NCBI RefSeq assembly: GCF_901709675.1
Contig: NC_051099.1
Span: 6,450,001 to 6,514,000 of the forward strand
Source of the DNA: Syngnathus acus
Taxonomy: Eukaryota; Chordata; Actinopteri; Syngnathiformes; Syngnathidae
Direction of reading: 5' to 3'
Length of the DNA: 64,000 nt
Numbering within the stretch: the first letter of the stretch is position 1; each line of letters starts with the position of its first letter. The notes beneath the pieces are model-generated. The model searched no databases. It was given only the letters and a program-made list of their open reading frames with translations, and was not told where the DNA came from. The translations under genes and the position numbers were made by a program. This document shows, one piece after another, positions 44,101 to 57,400 of this stretch.

Positions 44101-44208
44101 GACTCTTGTAATTGTTGCGCTGTCGTCGCTTTGCAGGTAGCGGACGCCCTGGCGACGTTTATGGTCCGGCACAAATTCACAGACTTTAAAGAAGGATATA
44201 TGTGGTAA
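41168..44208 (+). CDS. ppme1: Protein phosphatase methylesterase 1
   Basis: Thirteen coding exons: 41168-41253, 41751-41864 (3' end uncertain), 42033-42117, 42221-42278, 42562-42613, 42816-42970, 43042-43132, 43231-43296, 43385-43514, 43670-43799, 43877-43921, 43997-44061 and 44137-44208; about 382 residues (human 386). PPME1 is an alpha/beta-hydrolase that removes the methyl ester from the C-terminal leucine of the PP2A catalytic subunit. Visible are the LLLLHGGGHSALSWAVFT oxyanion block, nucleophile motif GHSMGGA (about Ser155), the VIDVVEG aspartate (about 180), an acidic insert of eight consecutive Glu, and CGHAVHEDAP with the catalytic His (about 350). The exon 2 donor is weak and its use would insert about four residues. 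The last codons end TGG TAA inside a perfect donor-like sequence. AATAAA at 45023-45028. Confidence 0.92.
43565..43592. repeat. (TTTA)7 microsatellite in ppme1 intron 9
   Basis: Seven perfect TTTA units followed by a T-rich run, about 80 nt before the exon 10 acceptor. Likely length-variable between individuals. Confidence 0.95.
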
Positions 44209-46820
44209 GTGATTTTAAATTTGAATTGAATGTGGTTCTGGATGGACCTGACAAATTCTCAGGACCCATTTTGAAACTGAGCAAATAGTCGCACTGGTCT
44301 CAAGATAGCTCAACTAATGCTTAATTTGTCTGATCTTTTGACAGTTAAATTGATTATGTTGCCATAGAAGAAATATTGGAAGAATCATCATCAAACAGAA
44401 AATTACAAAGTATATTTAAAAAAAAAAAAAAAAAAACACTCATTGTTGTTTTATGTGTTTGTAGATACTTTGCCTTTCAGCTCTGCCTTATTTGATTGTA
44501 AAACAATAATTTTGTAGTCTTCTTTTATTTGCAACTTGTGGTTTTTTTTGGGCAGTGGTGTGTTATGTTTATAAAATGTGCGGCAAACCTTGATTTGGAG
44601 GGATTGGAAAGATGTCACATGCTTCTTCTTTTTTTTCTTTTTCTATGTGTACATTTTAGCAATACGACACGTAGCAACATCAGCATAGCTGACACTGTTC
44701 CAAAAACCTCATCTGTTGCCCCACATACGTTGATTTCTCCCTTCCAAACAAAACTTGACCCCGTTCCAAATTACACTTGGTTTGTAATGACCCGACAAGA
44801 CGAGAGCAATTCACATCGCCTTTCGTGACCATTATCTTTTACATGTATTTAAAGCTTGTGCAAATTGAAATACTTTGCGATTTAGAGTGCAGCTGTATAA
44901 AAGAAACGTGTTTGATTTCTCTGTTTTGAATTATTGCCAAGTGAGTCGTAAGCAAATTTGCTAATATCACACAGCACAATGGAAGCAGATGTACACAGTT
45001 TTGTTTTGTTCGTGTTTCGTGAAATAAAATGAGGATTTAAATTGTTTGTGTGTGTTTACATGGGCAGAAATATGCTTCATTCAGTCCTGGGAAATTTATT
45101 TGCATGCCACGTTTTTGTAATTAAGGGCCATACAAATAAATTTGACTTAACTGAGATCATGACGTGAACTTAAAAACGGTGCCGTTACGTCAGTGACAGA
45201 ATGAGCAATTACATACTTCAGCCAGCAGAGGTCCTCGTTGGTATACATTTGAATGTGATGCGCCGTCAACGTACACTACCGTGCTTACATACTTCATACT
45301 GTAATGTGACGTCATATCCAGAGTCTCATGTGCACAATAGTCTTGATTGCCCAAACAAATCTTTTTTTTTTTTTTCTTCCCCCAGTTCAGATGGACACAT
45401 ATAGGTTGTGAGACTAATTTAGGAGCGTAAACGGAGGGAGGTGGACTAATTTAAGCCATCTTTACTCTGCCACAAGCCTCAAACCCCCTCAAAACTTCCT
45501 TGGCCTCTGTGAAAGAGCACTTGAGGGCCTGAAAAACATTCCAGAGAGAGCGAAGTACCTGGTGACAGGGGCACCGAGACAAAGGTTGTTGTCATGATCA
45601 CAAACTCCTTCGCATCTTTTAGCAGCAAATTGTAGAATGACTGTTTATTTCCCCTTCACTTTCTCTCTTTAGCATACGAGTTGCAGTTTCTAGAAGCTTT
45701 GTTTGCAACTTGCCAGAGATGTCTACAGGGTATTCAACAGTGTTGAAAGTCCAATTACATAACAAGGCGGTGATGAAACGAAAGCTCAAAACAATGGCGT
45801 TGGCATGTGAAGGTAAAGGCAACAAAATGGAATGCACTAATACGGCAATCTAACTAATAATTGTGCCGCTGCGTGATGGTATCCCCGATGGTTCTCCATA
45901 GGCTGGCACTGAGACTCAAATTAAAGCACTGACCTGGTTAGCTTTCTGTCAGCAGGAGGGAGCGCTGTACCCCAACCCCCACTCCATCCCACCCACATGC
46001 AGACATTAATGAGACTGCAATACTGTATGTGCCAACCAACTTTTGCCACTTTTTAACATGAATTTGAAGGGAAAATAGAAAAATGCAATGTGACTTTTTC
46101 CTTATGGATGATGCAAAACTATAAAACCATTAAGATAGGCCTACGTTTGAGATATATGTAAATGGATATCAATGATAACTGCATCTGTGCTTATCTTGAA
46201 CAAGCCTATAATGGGGAAAATGTGTGTGTAAATGTGATGTCATAGATAGATAGATATTTTTTCTTTTTTCTCCCTATGGTCTCACCTATATAAATTAGAC
46301 GTTACACACATCCTCAAAACAACACAGGTTCGAACTAAAAATAAGTTAAACAATTAAAACTGACACATTTAATTGTGTAAAAAAAACAGGCGGCTATTGC
46401 ACGTATTTGACAGGTTACTGGTATATTTTTAGCTTTTGGCAAAAATGACGTCATATTTGGTTAGGCTCGGCGTGTTCGGAGACAGAAACGATTAGAGTGA
46501 CTTGATTAATCAATTGATATTGGGTTTTCAAAGGAGATGACGTAATGTGAATACTAATGGTTCTATCCTCCGAGGGTATTTTTTCTGAAGACGCGCGGTT
46601 ACATGTAGTTCACTTCATAGGCAGGTGAGTTTACGTTCCCCCCGCGGTATGCGGCGCAAATGGTACGGTCCGCATGCACTCTGAGTTGTTGCTGAGGAGC
46701 TTCCACTGTGCACTCAGTGCATACCATCAAATTGGCACGCTGCTGTCGCGTCCTGTTGCAAGTAATTGTCGCCTTGATTTAAAATAGAAAACAATGCAAT
46801 CTTTTTCTCACCAAACTTAC

Positions 46821-46865
46821 CTTGGACGCCATTGCAAGATCGCGTTGTTTCACCTTTTGTTCCAT
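46821..46865 (-). other. Candidate first coding exon of an unrecognised minus-strand gene
   Basis: On the minus strand an ATG at 46865-46863 opens MEQKVKQRDLAMASK, followed directly by a strong donor (AAG|GTAAGT) at 46820. The nearer ATGGCG at 46832 would give only MASK. The frame is open well upstream. No matching second exon was recognised to the left, so this may be chance or an untranslated exon of a non-coding transcript. Confidence 0.2.
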
Positions 46866-47694
46866 ATTACAGGTGAGTGGGATCTTATTCGTTTTGTTGT
46901 CTTTTCCCAACACGTAAAAAGATAAGTTTTTGATGAGTCCAGCTATCTCCCGCACGCGTTCGATTTGCGAGTTCTTAACGCTGGCGTTCCTCGTGGTCCG
47001 AAAATGAAGATTATTTTTTATTTTTAAAAAAATGCTGTACTGTTGAGATTTTAGCAGGTGCATCGGAAAGAAATAGCTCAGCGAAAACTTGGCTACAAGT
47101 TGACTTGCTTCGCCGCTTCGGGGTGTTTCTAGTTAGTAGCACCACGTCTGATCGTGCTCCGACCTGGGGCTTCCTTAGTAACCGCCGGGGAACCGATGCA
47201 ATGAAATTGTACATACCTCCACCCTGCTGATTCTACGGCAGCCATATTAATGTCTGGACATTCTATGTCAAAGTAGCATGTTTCTACTGGCTGTTCAGTG
47301 CATCCCCCTCCATTCAAAAGTATTGGGACATCGCAGCCAAATTTGTGCAATAGACAGAAAACGTTTTTGATTTTGCCATTGGAAGATAAATAGGAAACAA
47401 GAGATAAAGATTATCCGCTTTTATTTGCAGGTACTTGCATCTGAGTGTGATGCACAACTTTGAACAGTCATCCCCAAATATTGCACATGATGTAGAAATC
47501 ATGGGAAATGATCCAGGTTAACTTAATTGGTCAGAAAGTTTAGTCATCGGAATAATCAGTTCATCTCAATGCCAGAGATGAAAGTGCTGGCGCAAATTCA
47601 AGTAAACTACTTTTGTTGTAGGCAAGCTTAATGCTAATACTGTAAAATGCCACAGAAGGGCTAATGAAAAGCATCTGTGTGGTGATGTATAGCC

Positions 47695-47835
47695 TTTGTT
47701 TGCAATAACCGATCAAGCATGATCCAGTGACATCACCATACTTGTACAATTTTGCAATTTATTTTTTGCTTTGTGTGTTCTTTGGGGATTTGTTTGCAAT
47801 AACTGATCAAGTGACATCACCATACTTGTGCTGTA
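47695..47835. repeat. Local direct duplication
   Basis: Two copies of a segment containing TTTGTTTGCAATAAC, GATCAAG and GTGACATCACCATACTTGT, near 47695-47746 and 47787-47830, separated by about 40 nt. The left copy carries an extra CATGATCCA-type insertion. Non-coding. Confidence 0.75.
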
Positions 47836-50607
47836 TGTTTTTTTTTTTTTTACTGCTTGATGACTGGCATGATGGGTAAATAAATGAATGTATGCTTTAT
47901 TGTTTGGAACAACTGATGCATCAAACTTTTTACTGAGCAGCAAGTTATGGTTTTTTTTTTTATTTCTTTTGACTGTCTTAATACCTGGGGCATACTTTTT
48001 CCAAAACAGCGTGAAGATTAGCAAATGTGGTGATTAAAGTAGCGGCGTAGTCATCGCCAAACACAAACCCCGCCCTGCCCCCGTGTTGACAACTGAGCCA
48101 AATGTTATTTCAACATTATTACTGTAGCGTCCCCCTCTCTGACCCCTTTGATTGATCTCTCGTTGATGGACATTTGTACGGTTGTGAAAGCCAAGCGGCT
48201 CGTACAAGAACTTGATTTGTTAGTTGAATAAGTCTAGACTGCAAATGATGATTCAGCTGTCCCGCTCTGTACAAGCGCCATCGCTACCTCCACCCTAACG
48301 CCATCTATTTTATGCTCTGATTCCCACTTGAAGCAAGACTCCCCCGGCCTCTGCCAAGACATACATATTTATACACTTGCTGCCACTTACACATGCTTGA
48401 TGGACTAACTTGAAGTATCTGCCAATTGCCTTTTCTTTGGAGAACATTCGGCTTAAGAATGATATGAATCATATCATCCCACCCAACGTGTCTCTGACAT
48501 CAAACCACATCAAAAGGGGAGGGGGGGGGTGCAGTTCAAGTCTCTAGTATGGCTCCAGGAAATCCTTGCAAAAGCGCTAAAAAGCTTTTCCACTAGCATG
48601 CTTTATGTTAGTTATTTGTCAGTGATGCATGTGAAGGTATTATTGTCTAAAGTGAGAACAAGCGTCAGACACTCCCTGCGGAGCACTGTGTCCTTGATGC
48701 CAGGATTTTTTTCTTTCTTTCTTTAAACAGTGTGAATGTGTCCCCTCATTGCATTACATTTGCACACCATTGAGACCCCCCCACCCCCTGAAAAGCACAC
48801 CAAATACTGTTATGACAAGCTCCAGGCTGCATATATGATCAAATACACTTTGCCGGTATTCTCGTCACTTTTTCTTCTCGGTCGGAGAAAAACGAGGGCA
48901 CGCTTATGTAAGGTTGTCATGTCACCGATAAAAAATTTAACGCAGTCGCTATACCTCTGTGATTACATATTCACAAGTGGAGAAATGCTGCTTTTATTTC
49001 CGTGCAGTTTTAGATGCTTGGGGCTGTAGTTATTGATAAATGTTAAAAATCAAAACAAATAGTTGTAACAAATACAACACCCGTGACGTAAAGTTGAGTC
49101 ACTGCCGCCTCGGCTTTGAAAATTGATACATTTAATTGATGCGCTACTTTGGCTCGGGCCCTTCGAATAGAACCTTGAGTCTCTCGGGTCCAATTCACAA
49201 GACTCATTTTTTTCGCGGCGAACGACTATGAGAAGACTCCCGTTTTTCTTCGGAGGTCTCCGCCTGACATAATTATTCTTTTCCACGACGCGTTCCATTC
49301 GGTAATATCTGCCTCCAAGTTTTTTTGGAGTAAAAAGAAAAATCTCATCTGTTTGCACATGTCCAATTTGATTACCGCCAGAGGTTTTTCAAAGTGAATG
49401 ACTGCCTGCGAGCACGTGGAGTGATGTACTTAGTATCGACTCTCAGCGAGTGTGTGAAATTGCCAATGCCTTGTTTGAGGCAACTAATTAGCCTCCTCCA
49501 AGTGAACCAACATTGCCGCGACCCTGTCACTCTTCATTCGGGAACGGCCTAGCTCTCCTTGGATGGATGTACAGATACATTTTAGAGGGCAATCTTCTGC
49601 CAGTGCAATCAGTTTGTGGGCCTTCAGCTCTGGTGTAGAAGGAAATCAATCAGTGGCTATAAAAATAATTGCTTGATAGCTGTTTCACGTTGTCAGTCCT
49701 GCACCAATATTTGAGGCGGCGCTCTTTGGAGTTTGGCCGCAGATGGAGCTGATTTTGGCAAAACAACAATGCAATACTGTTTGGGACTCGGTTGCCGAGC
49801 AGCACAGCGGGTTTTGATTAGTCGTGATCTTTTCCACGCTAGCAGTTTGTAGCAATTAGTGATGTAGTCCGAGGTTTAGGGACATATTTTTAATTTCTTT
49901 TTCTTTATAAAACCGTGACGTCTTTCATGTGTTTTCGCTTAGCCGCAATCTTGACGACAGCATCCCTCTCAGTCGTCTTTCCTCACACTTTTTTTTTTTT
50001 TTTTTTCTTTCCTCTCGCTCTCTGAGCGGTGATGTCATCTTCGTACCCTCCGTCGCCGCCTTCACTGGGATCTTGTCGTCTCCCTTTTTCTTTTTTCTTT
50101 TTTTGCCGTTCCCTTAAAGAGATGAGCTTTCAGCTTTGGAGCGGCGGCACAATTGCGACAGAAAGGCGGCGGGTTTGTCGGAAAAGAGGACATGCGGAGA
50201 GACGGACTGCTTTCATGCGCTCTGTCTGGGTGGAGGGAAGCTGCAGATGAAACAGATTCCTCAAATGAACGCTCCCGCTGTCATCTGTGTTTTATTTGTC
50301 GAATTGCTTGACGCCTGCTGTGATGCTATCATACTTTGAATCCCGTCTTATCGCCGCAAATGTCACATTGCTCAGCGCTTGGAGAGCTATGAAACATTAG
50401 ACGCAACACCATAAATATTCCTCAGTGTAGTTTTGAATAAAGTCTGACCTATATTGTTTCTTAGGCCGGGGGCGTTGAACACTGGAGTTTTTATTATATA
50501 AACAGTAGTTAATAGTCGTTTCAGTTTTGAAAGAATGTTAAATGTTCCCCGTCACAGCCCGATTTGAGTTTTGAGTAATGTTTTCTCTATTTGGGTCATT
50601 TCTTTAG

Positions 50608-53600
50608 GGATGTTGGCCAGTCAGGTGGTGGTGCCACCCAGTGTGAGCGCCGTGCTAGGCAAGAACCTGACGTTAGAGTGCCGAGTGGACGTGGCCACCA
50701 ACCTCACTCTCACTCAGAGCTCTTGGGAGCGACGTTTGCCTTCGGGCTCTGTCACGGTGGCCGTCTACAACCCGAGCTACGGCATCTCCATCTCCCGGGA
50801 GTTCATCCATCGCTTGTATTTCCGCTCACCTTCATCCCACGATGCCACAATTGTTCTGGAGAATGTGGGCTTTGCCGATATGGGTTTGTACACCTGCAAG
50901 GTGGCCACATTCCCGCTCGGGAACACTCAAGCCTCCACGACTGTCAGTGTGCTGGGTAAGCATATCAAAAAAAAATTCATCCACTTCAATGCGATGTCTT
51001 TTCATTGCTATCTTCTTGGAATGGTTAGTGGAGCCGAAGGTGTACGTGTCGGCCGGCTCGACGGCGCTGATCGACGGCAGCAACGAGACGGCGGTGGCCA
51101 CTTGCATTGCCGAGCGAGCCCGCCCCCCCGCCGAGGTCTCCTGGGAGTCCAACCTTTTCGGCCAGTCGGAAGTGCAGCTTTTCGACGACGTCAACGGGAC
51201 CACCACCACGCAAGTGCGCTACCTATGGCAGCCCACCCGTCACATCCAGGGCCACACGCTCACGTGTGTTGTCCGCCACCCAGCTTTGCTCAACGACTTC
51301 AGGGTGCCCTACCAGCTTAATGTGCAGTGTAGGTGCATCCATAAGGGCTCATATTTTCTAATATTAACAATAAGTGGCAGTGAAAAGGATTACAGGGTAG
51401 TGCAAATTTGAAATCCTCAAGAATGCAAATCAAGAGAACCAGTCTAGCGATGTCTTTATTTCTACTTGAACCAATAATTGCTATAATTGTGTTTTTGTTG
51501 CATTTGTTTACCCTCAACAACGGGTCTTATTGTCGTGATGTCGCCATCAGTTCATCAGCTTTGTTTCTTTTGCTGCAGTTGCTCCGGATATTTCCGTGGT
51601 GGGATACGACGGAGACTGGTATGTGGGTCGGGACAATGTTCAAATGACGTGCGAGGCCAACGCAAACCCACCGGCTCGTCACTTCAGATGGATCAGGTGT
51701 GTGTATATGTAAGCCACTTGCACTAATGAGAGAAAAAAAAATTTCCCCTTGGGTGGTGGTCTGAAAAACAAACTAAAAATAAATAAATAACATAATTCTC
51801 CAGAAAACGCTGAAAAGGATTCATTACATCTTTCACATGAGGGATGGGTGGAAATGTTTTTCAGAATTACCGGAAATAATCAGAAAATGGCATCTGAGGG
51901 TCCAAACATATTTCAATGAGGGGGGCAGTGCCCCTGTGGGCCCCCCTCTAGCTCTGCTCATGTGTAAGATTAGTTTTAAATTCATGTTCATTGTTTGCGG
52001 TCCGGTTGAATCCCAATTTGATGAACTGAGATTGTGCAAGTGTTGTGTTGTGGTCAATCTTTGCATATTTCTTGTTGCGAAATAGAGATGTCTCCTCATG
52101 GAATGCGTTTTGTTTTGTCCACTGAAAAGTCATGGCAAGTTCATGTGGAGTCACAGCGATCACTCTGTCCTAGGCGCCACACATGCAACAGTCAGCATCT
52201 TCTAGTCATTGTTTACTTGGAGCTTTAGCGCTGACAGCTTTACAAATAAATCCACCAAACGTCTTGCTGCTCTCTACAGTTTGCAGATCAACACTGATGT
52301 TTGCTTAACTTGTCATTTACCCATAAAATAGTTTGAGTCAAATAGTCAGTTACACATGAGCACTTTGAACCATTCCTGTTTTTTTTTGTTTCAGGTTGGA
52401 CGGTGAGATGCCAGAGGGCGTCGAAGTCCTCAACAGCACGCTGCTTTTCCTCCGTCCTCTCCAGAGGAACGACTCGGGCGTGTACAGGTGTGAGGTCGCC
52501 AATGACATCAACCTCCGCAGTCGGGACGTTCGCATTCTCATCCAAGGTGAGCATCGTGGAGTGCATGCTAGCTGAAATGTGACTCCGCCTCGCACGTGTC
52601 TAGTGTGCGCTTGCATGGATGGCCACTTGACCCATAATTGCATTTACACCCCCAGATGTTCATGTAGCACCTCCTTGGCCCACAAGTAACTCACCCATTA
52701 CTTTTTTTTCCCCCCGTTTTGTCTTGAGCATGGCCTTGAAACGTGTGGTGTGTGTTTTGTGTCACGCAGCAAGAGCCAAAAAAAAATGTCAGCCTGACTG
52801 GGATGATGTCTCCCTTTCATGAAACATTAACTGGTTCTTTTCAACTCTTATATATTATTTATCGTGCATATTCTATTTTCTTATGAGAGGGGCTGCGCAG
52901 GTTGTTCACTGTTGCTTTTATTGTGCGTCATGCATACCTTCCGCAAATGTGTTCCATTCATCGGCGTGAAGATGACAGAGCTTCCTGGTTTGCGGTTTCA
53001 ACCAATCAGACGGGCATGCTTGTCTCTGATCTTGTCTGGCACCGCTTTGGCTTTTCATGACTTCACTTCCTCCATCTCACTCTCGCTCTATTTTTTATTA
53101 TTTATTTATTTAGGTTTTGTGGTCCATCAGATCATTTTACGCTTGTTCTATCAACGCTGCAAGAAGTTAAGGCAGTGTCGTCATGTTCTCAGTCTTGTAA
53201 ATTTGCCCAACAACAAATAGCTTAGCAGGAAATTGTCTGAAAATGGAGACCTTGAAAGTTAATTTATGAAATGATCAGAGCTGCAAAGGAGAGGTCGGTC
53301 TTTGAAATCAGTTTGTAGTTTTATGTTGAAATGCAAACTCGAGGCTGGAAACAAATCATTGTGACGTCGTCTGTTATGAATGATGTGATACTCTTTAAAA
53401 GTTGTCTCAAAAATAGAAGCAAACATCCCCAGCCATGACTAATAGAAAGTAAAATACAATTTGTCAAGCTCTGCAAACCACCCACTAATTTGAAATGTGT
53501 CCAAAAGTTGTGAACAAAGTTCTTCCAGATTGTTGAACATCGGGTCTTAGTAACGCAACACAACACAGCTTTTGCGTGGCGAGGGGGGGCGCGGGGTTTT

Positions 53601-54436
53601 TTAACAATATCTAAAAGCAAGATTACACACATTGTCCATCGGCATTGACACCTTGAGAATGTAGTTTAGTATGTCAAGCAATCCCTTCTGTAGAATGTAG
53701 TTGCACTGACATTGTGCTTGTCTGTGTGTTCATCCCCCCTCCCCCCCTCTACTCCCCATTAGATCCTCCCACCATGCCTTCCATCATTACCGCTCCTGTC
53801 CTCTCTGGTTCCTCCTCCTCCTCCACCTTAGTGGACGATAAGCTCCACGTTCATCTCAGCTCCCCTACTCTCGAAGCGCTACCTGAGAGTAACCTGGGCA
53901 CCGTAGTGGGTGGGGCAGTGGGCGGGGCCTTGTTCCTCCTGCTGCTGCTGTGTCTGGCCGGCGTGTGCTACCTGCGGAAACAACAGACTTTGCACGGGGA
54001 CTACTACGCTAAACAGTGCCCGGGCCCCGGCGATCTCCAGAAACCCCCCGGCAAGCAGCACGAGCTCCACGTCACCAAGGTCGGCGGCGGAGGCGGCTCG
54101 CACCGCCGTCAGGACCACGACAGAGAGGAGTGGGGCGGCCGCGAGCTCAAGCGCCACTGCAGCTACGACGGAGATGAATACCCGTCTAACGGCTACACGC
54201 GGGCCATGAGGGAGGGTGGTCACCACAGCAACCAGCAGAATCCCCAGCAGGGACAAACGGCGTATTGTAGTCCACAGCAGCAGCCCAGGAGGCCCCGATA
54301 CACGCAGTCTCCCAAACCTACGAGGAACGGCTCCCCCTGCGTGCCAAACAACGGCTACTACGCTAGCGCCCCGGAGGGCGATTACGTCTCTCACAAAGAC
54401 GGCTCGGTCATCTCTCGCAGGGAGTGGTACGTTTGA
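50608..54436 (+). CDS. nectin3: Nectin-3, alpha-type isoform (5' incomplete)
   Basis: Exons 50608-50955 (Ig V), 51029-51328 (Ig C), 51579-51696 with 52395-52546 (second Ig C) and 53763-54436 (stalk, membrane segment, tail); 530 residues without the signal-peptide exon. Nectins are Ca-independent adhesion molecules at adherens junctions, tied to actin through afadin. The V domain has C/C and [16 protein letters not shown]; later blocks are [28 protein letters not shown] and [15 protein letters not shown]. The membrane segment contains [20 protein letters not shown], then a GDYYAK juxtamembrane block, ending [12 protein letters not shown], the afadin PDZ ligand. These wordings match nectin-3 better than nectin-1. 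All junctions are in phase. Exon 1 is missing because the first exon starts at phase 1. AATAAA at 56282-56287. Confidence 0.9.
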
Positions 54437-57400
54437 CCCCCCACCTCCACCACCACCACTGGTCCTCACGTCCTGATCACCACTTTACGAAACGAGGACC
54501 ACTTGACTTGAAATACCTTTGCACCCTGGAAGACACTTGAGATCGGCTCACAATGTGAATGAGCCTGCTTGTGGCTGCGTTATCCTGTACGTGCGCCCAC
54601 CAGGCGGCCATTTTATGTCTGGTCACGAATGGAAGTCAGAAATAATTGCACTGCCTTTTGCCACAGTCTCGACATTTCTTTAAAAAAAAAACATTATCTG
54701 TGAACAATTCAAGCCTCCCCCCTCCCACCCGCCAAAATTTGTTTGGGGCCTTGCTGACTTGAGTTCATGTTGTCGGGACGGACCTCTTCTGTTGTGCATA
54801 GAAAAGTTGAGAAAGGAAACCGGGTCATGAAATCCCCATTTGTAAATGTGATGAAAGAATCCGCCATGGTCCTCGACGTTAACCTCTTGAGTTGGGCCCT
54901 CTTTTAGTTTACAATGCCTCGAGATGACAAAAGCTGTGTTGGACAGTTTGCACTCTGGCACAGGGCCAAGTTATCAATGGGGGCGGGGGGGTAGCGACAT
55001 GGCCGCCATCACAAACCCGAGTAGTGGCACTGCCGCTACTAACGGGGCCCGCTAATTTGTAGCAGTTTTGTTATTTTCCGATGTCAGGATATCATATCAG
55101 GAGCTCTGTAAAGTATTTTGGCACGTGCACTTAGCAGACGCGATGGAGATCGGACAATCTCCCTCTTGCACACTCGTGTTTCGAAACGGTAGCTTTTTTG
55201 TCCCCTTTTTCGATATTTGCCCGGAGGCCAAATATTTGCTTGTGTGATGCGTAGAGCAGACTAGATGACAATGAAATCGTAGCATATATTAGCTTATCGC
55301 GACGGGGGGGTCCTCTAGCTTGAAATGGAAAGACGCGTTAAGTTGTAGCAGTCCGATGGCCGTTAGATCGATCGATGTTCTTATTAGTCCGGGATGTGAC
55401 TCTTGTGCTGTGATTAGGCAGCCGTTGTCGTAGTGACACGTTGGCCAGTGCCAATGGTGTCGTTTCTAACGTGAGATGCTAGACACATACTTGTGTTGGA
55501 AATGACCTTAGTGGCCATATTTTGTCACGTTTACCTCCAGTGTTTGTACAGTGCCATCTTTTGAGGTCACTGCTGCCAAGCTAGTACTTGTCGATGTTTT
55601 TTTTTTTTTTTTTTTATAATCGCTCTGGACACAAGTTGGTGTAAGGAAGATAGGAACTTGCTCCTCAGGCAACATTTGTCTCTAGTGGGCTTGATAGAAT
55701 CTCACGTGTATCTCCAGACTGCAGCCATATTGTGACGTTTTCATGGTTGGGTGACAAAATAAGCATTGTGACCACCTCGGTGTCCAGGCAAACATCCGTG
55801 CTGGTAACAGGAAGCATGGCTGCCTAATCCCCACTTTTTGTTTTGCTTCTATGCACTAAGGCGGAAACGTCACTAATCGATTTTTGCAGCCCTCGTACCT
55901 GGAGTCATCAAGTTTGCTTGAGTGAAGCGGCGAGACGCCTTGATCGTTCAACTAGTGCCTTAGAAGATGTTTGGTTCCATATTTGTAGTTTTCCTGTCGA
56001 CGTTTGTTGCCATTACTGTTGTACTCTTCTCAGTGCCATAGGTTCGCCGTATACATGACAGAGTATTGCCAAGCCACCATGAAACTTTAGTTGTGACGAT
56101 AGTACCACAGTAAAGAAACACTGTGAGGAGTTTATGTTGGATCAGCACCCTTTTTTTTTTTCCCCTCTTTGTACATAAATATATCTTCAGTATTCAACAG
56201 GAATGTAAGTTAATGGAAAGAAATATATATTTATGTCAGTGCAGCATTGATTTGTTGTTCTTTTTTCAGATACTTTGTCTCAATAAAGCACCTTAGCACA
56301 CGTGAGTTCTTTTGGCTCGTCTTGGGCTCTTTGTGCTTCAATAAATGACATCATCTCTAGCTCCCGAATGCTGCATAAGACCACCCCCCCACTCTTTACT
56401 CCGCTCCATCGGCCCTCCCCGCCTCCCCTCCCGCTCCTTCAGATCCAGTATGCACATCTGGGACGCTGCCGATGATGTAATGCTTCCTCGCTTCATCTTC
56501 ATTACAGCGTAGTCTCGGAATTATCTGGGATTACACTTATTGTCGTTAACTGGAATTTGTTCTCCGATTCTCGTCATTTGAATTTCCACTGTCAGATTTT
56601 CCTTTTGCATTCAGCACAAAAAGGCCCCCCCGTGCACCTTTTCTTGCTCCTCTAGTGAGTTGACTCCCCCTCCTCCCCTCCCCTTGCCCCCACCCCCGTG
56701 GTGTCTCTCCCCTACTGTCTAGCAGCTGGTAAAATTAAACGCCGGGTGTTTGTCTGGCCCAGAGTCCCACTCTCCAGCCCATTGACTGTCCCCATGGCAA
56801 CAAGCTCATCTGGGGCTGCTTCTCTTTCTGCTACCTGGCCACGAAATCTGGAGGGGAGGGAGGGGATGCCGGGGGTTCACGGCGCCGTGACAAGCGGAGA
56901 CCGGGAATGTCCTCTTACCCCCCTGCTGCATGATGACGTGCATGGGATTGACCTTGACATTTTTGAACAGTGGTGTCCATCAGCTTTAATGACCTTGCCA
57001 CGCAAAGGTCACTCTCTTTCCTCTTGACCTTGAAACCTTTGTGGCTTACTAGAGAAAAAAAAAAGTACATCCCAAGTTAGTCATCTTATTTGCATATTCA
57101 AAACAGAGGGAATAAAGAAACTACATTTGATTCCGATAAATGAATGACCTTTTGACCTGGACAGCAGCTGCTGCTGCTCTTCCTCTGCCACGCACGCAGC
57201 AAAGGTCACTCAGTCATCGTGCATTACAGCGGGAAGGTTGACGAGCTGCATTTTTAAAGGCGATCCGATCAAGCGGCGCGGCTCGTGTCGGAGTTCAGCC
57301 GCCGTCAGGGCGAGGCGGCAATGGCGGCGGGTGGAGGACGAGATGAAGGGCGCGTGGGGATGAGCAAGCGCCAAAGTCCACACTTGTCGTGATGGAAGTG

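Larger units (their letters stand above)
44209..50607. other. ppme1 3' UTR and spacer before nectin3
   Basis: The ppme1 3' UTR probably ends just after AATAAA at 45023-45028. A fragment near 45124-45152 (ACAAATAAATTTGACTTAAC) resembles a fish LINE tail. A CpG-richer stretch with donor-like GCAG|GTGAGT lies near 46560-46760. T-rich sequence lies at 49990-50110. The nectin3 exon coding the signal peptide should be in or before this stretch but was not identified with confidence. Confidence 0.45.

Noticed and set aside
50571-50607. Upstream extension of the nectin3 Ig exon giving a hydrophobic N terminus
   Set aside because: The frame starts with TTG, not ATG, and a good acceptor (TTTCTTTAG) at 50607 marks the exon start in the phase expected for nectins.
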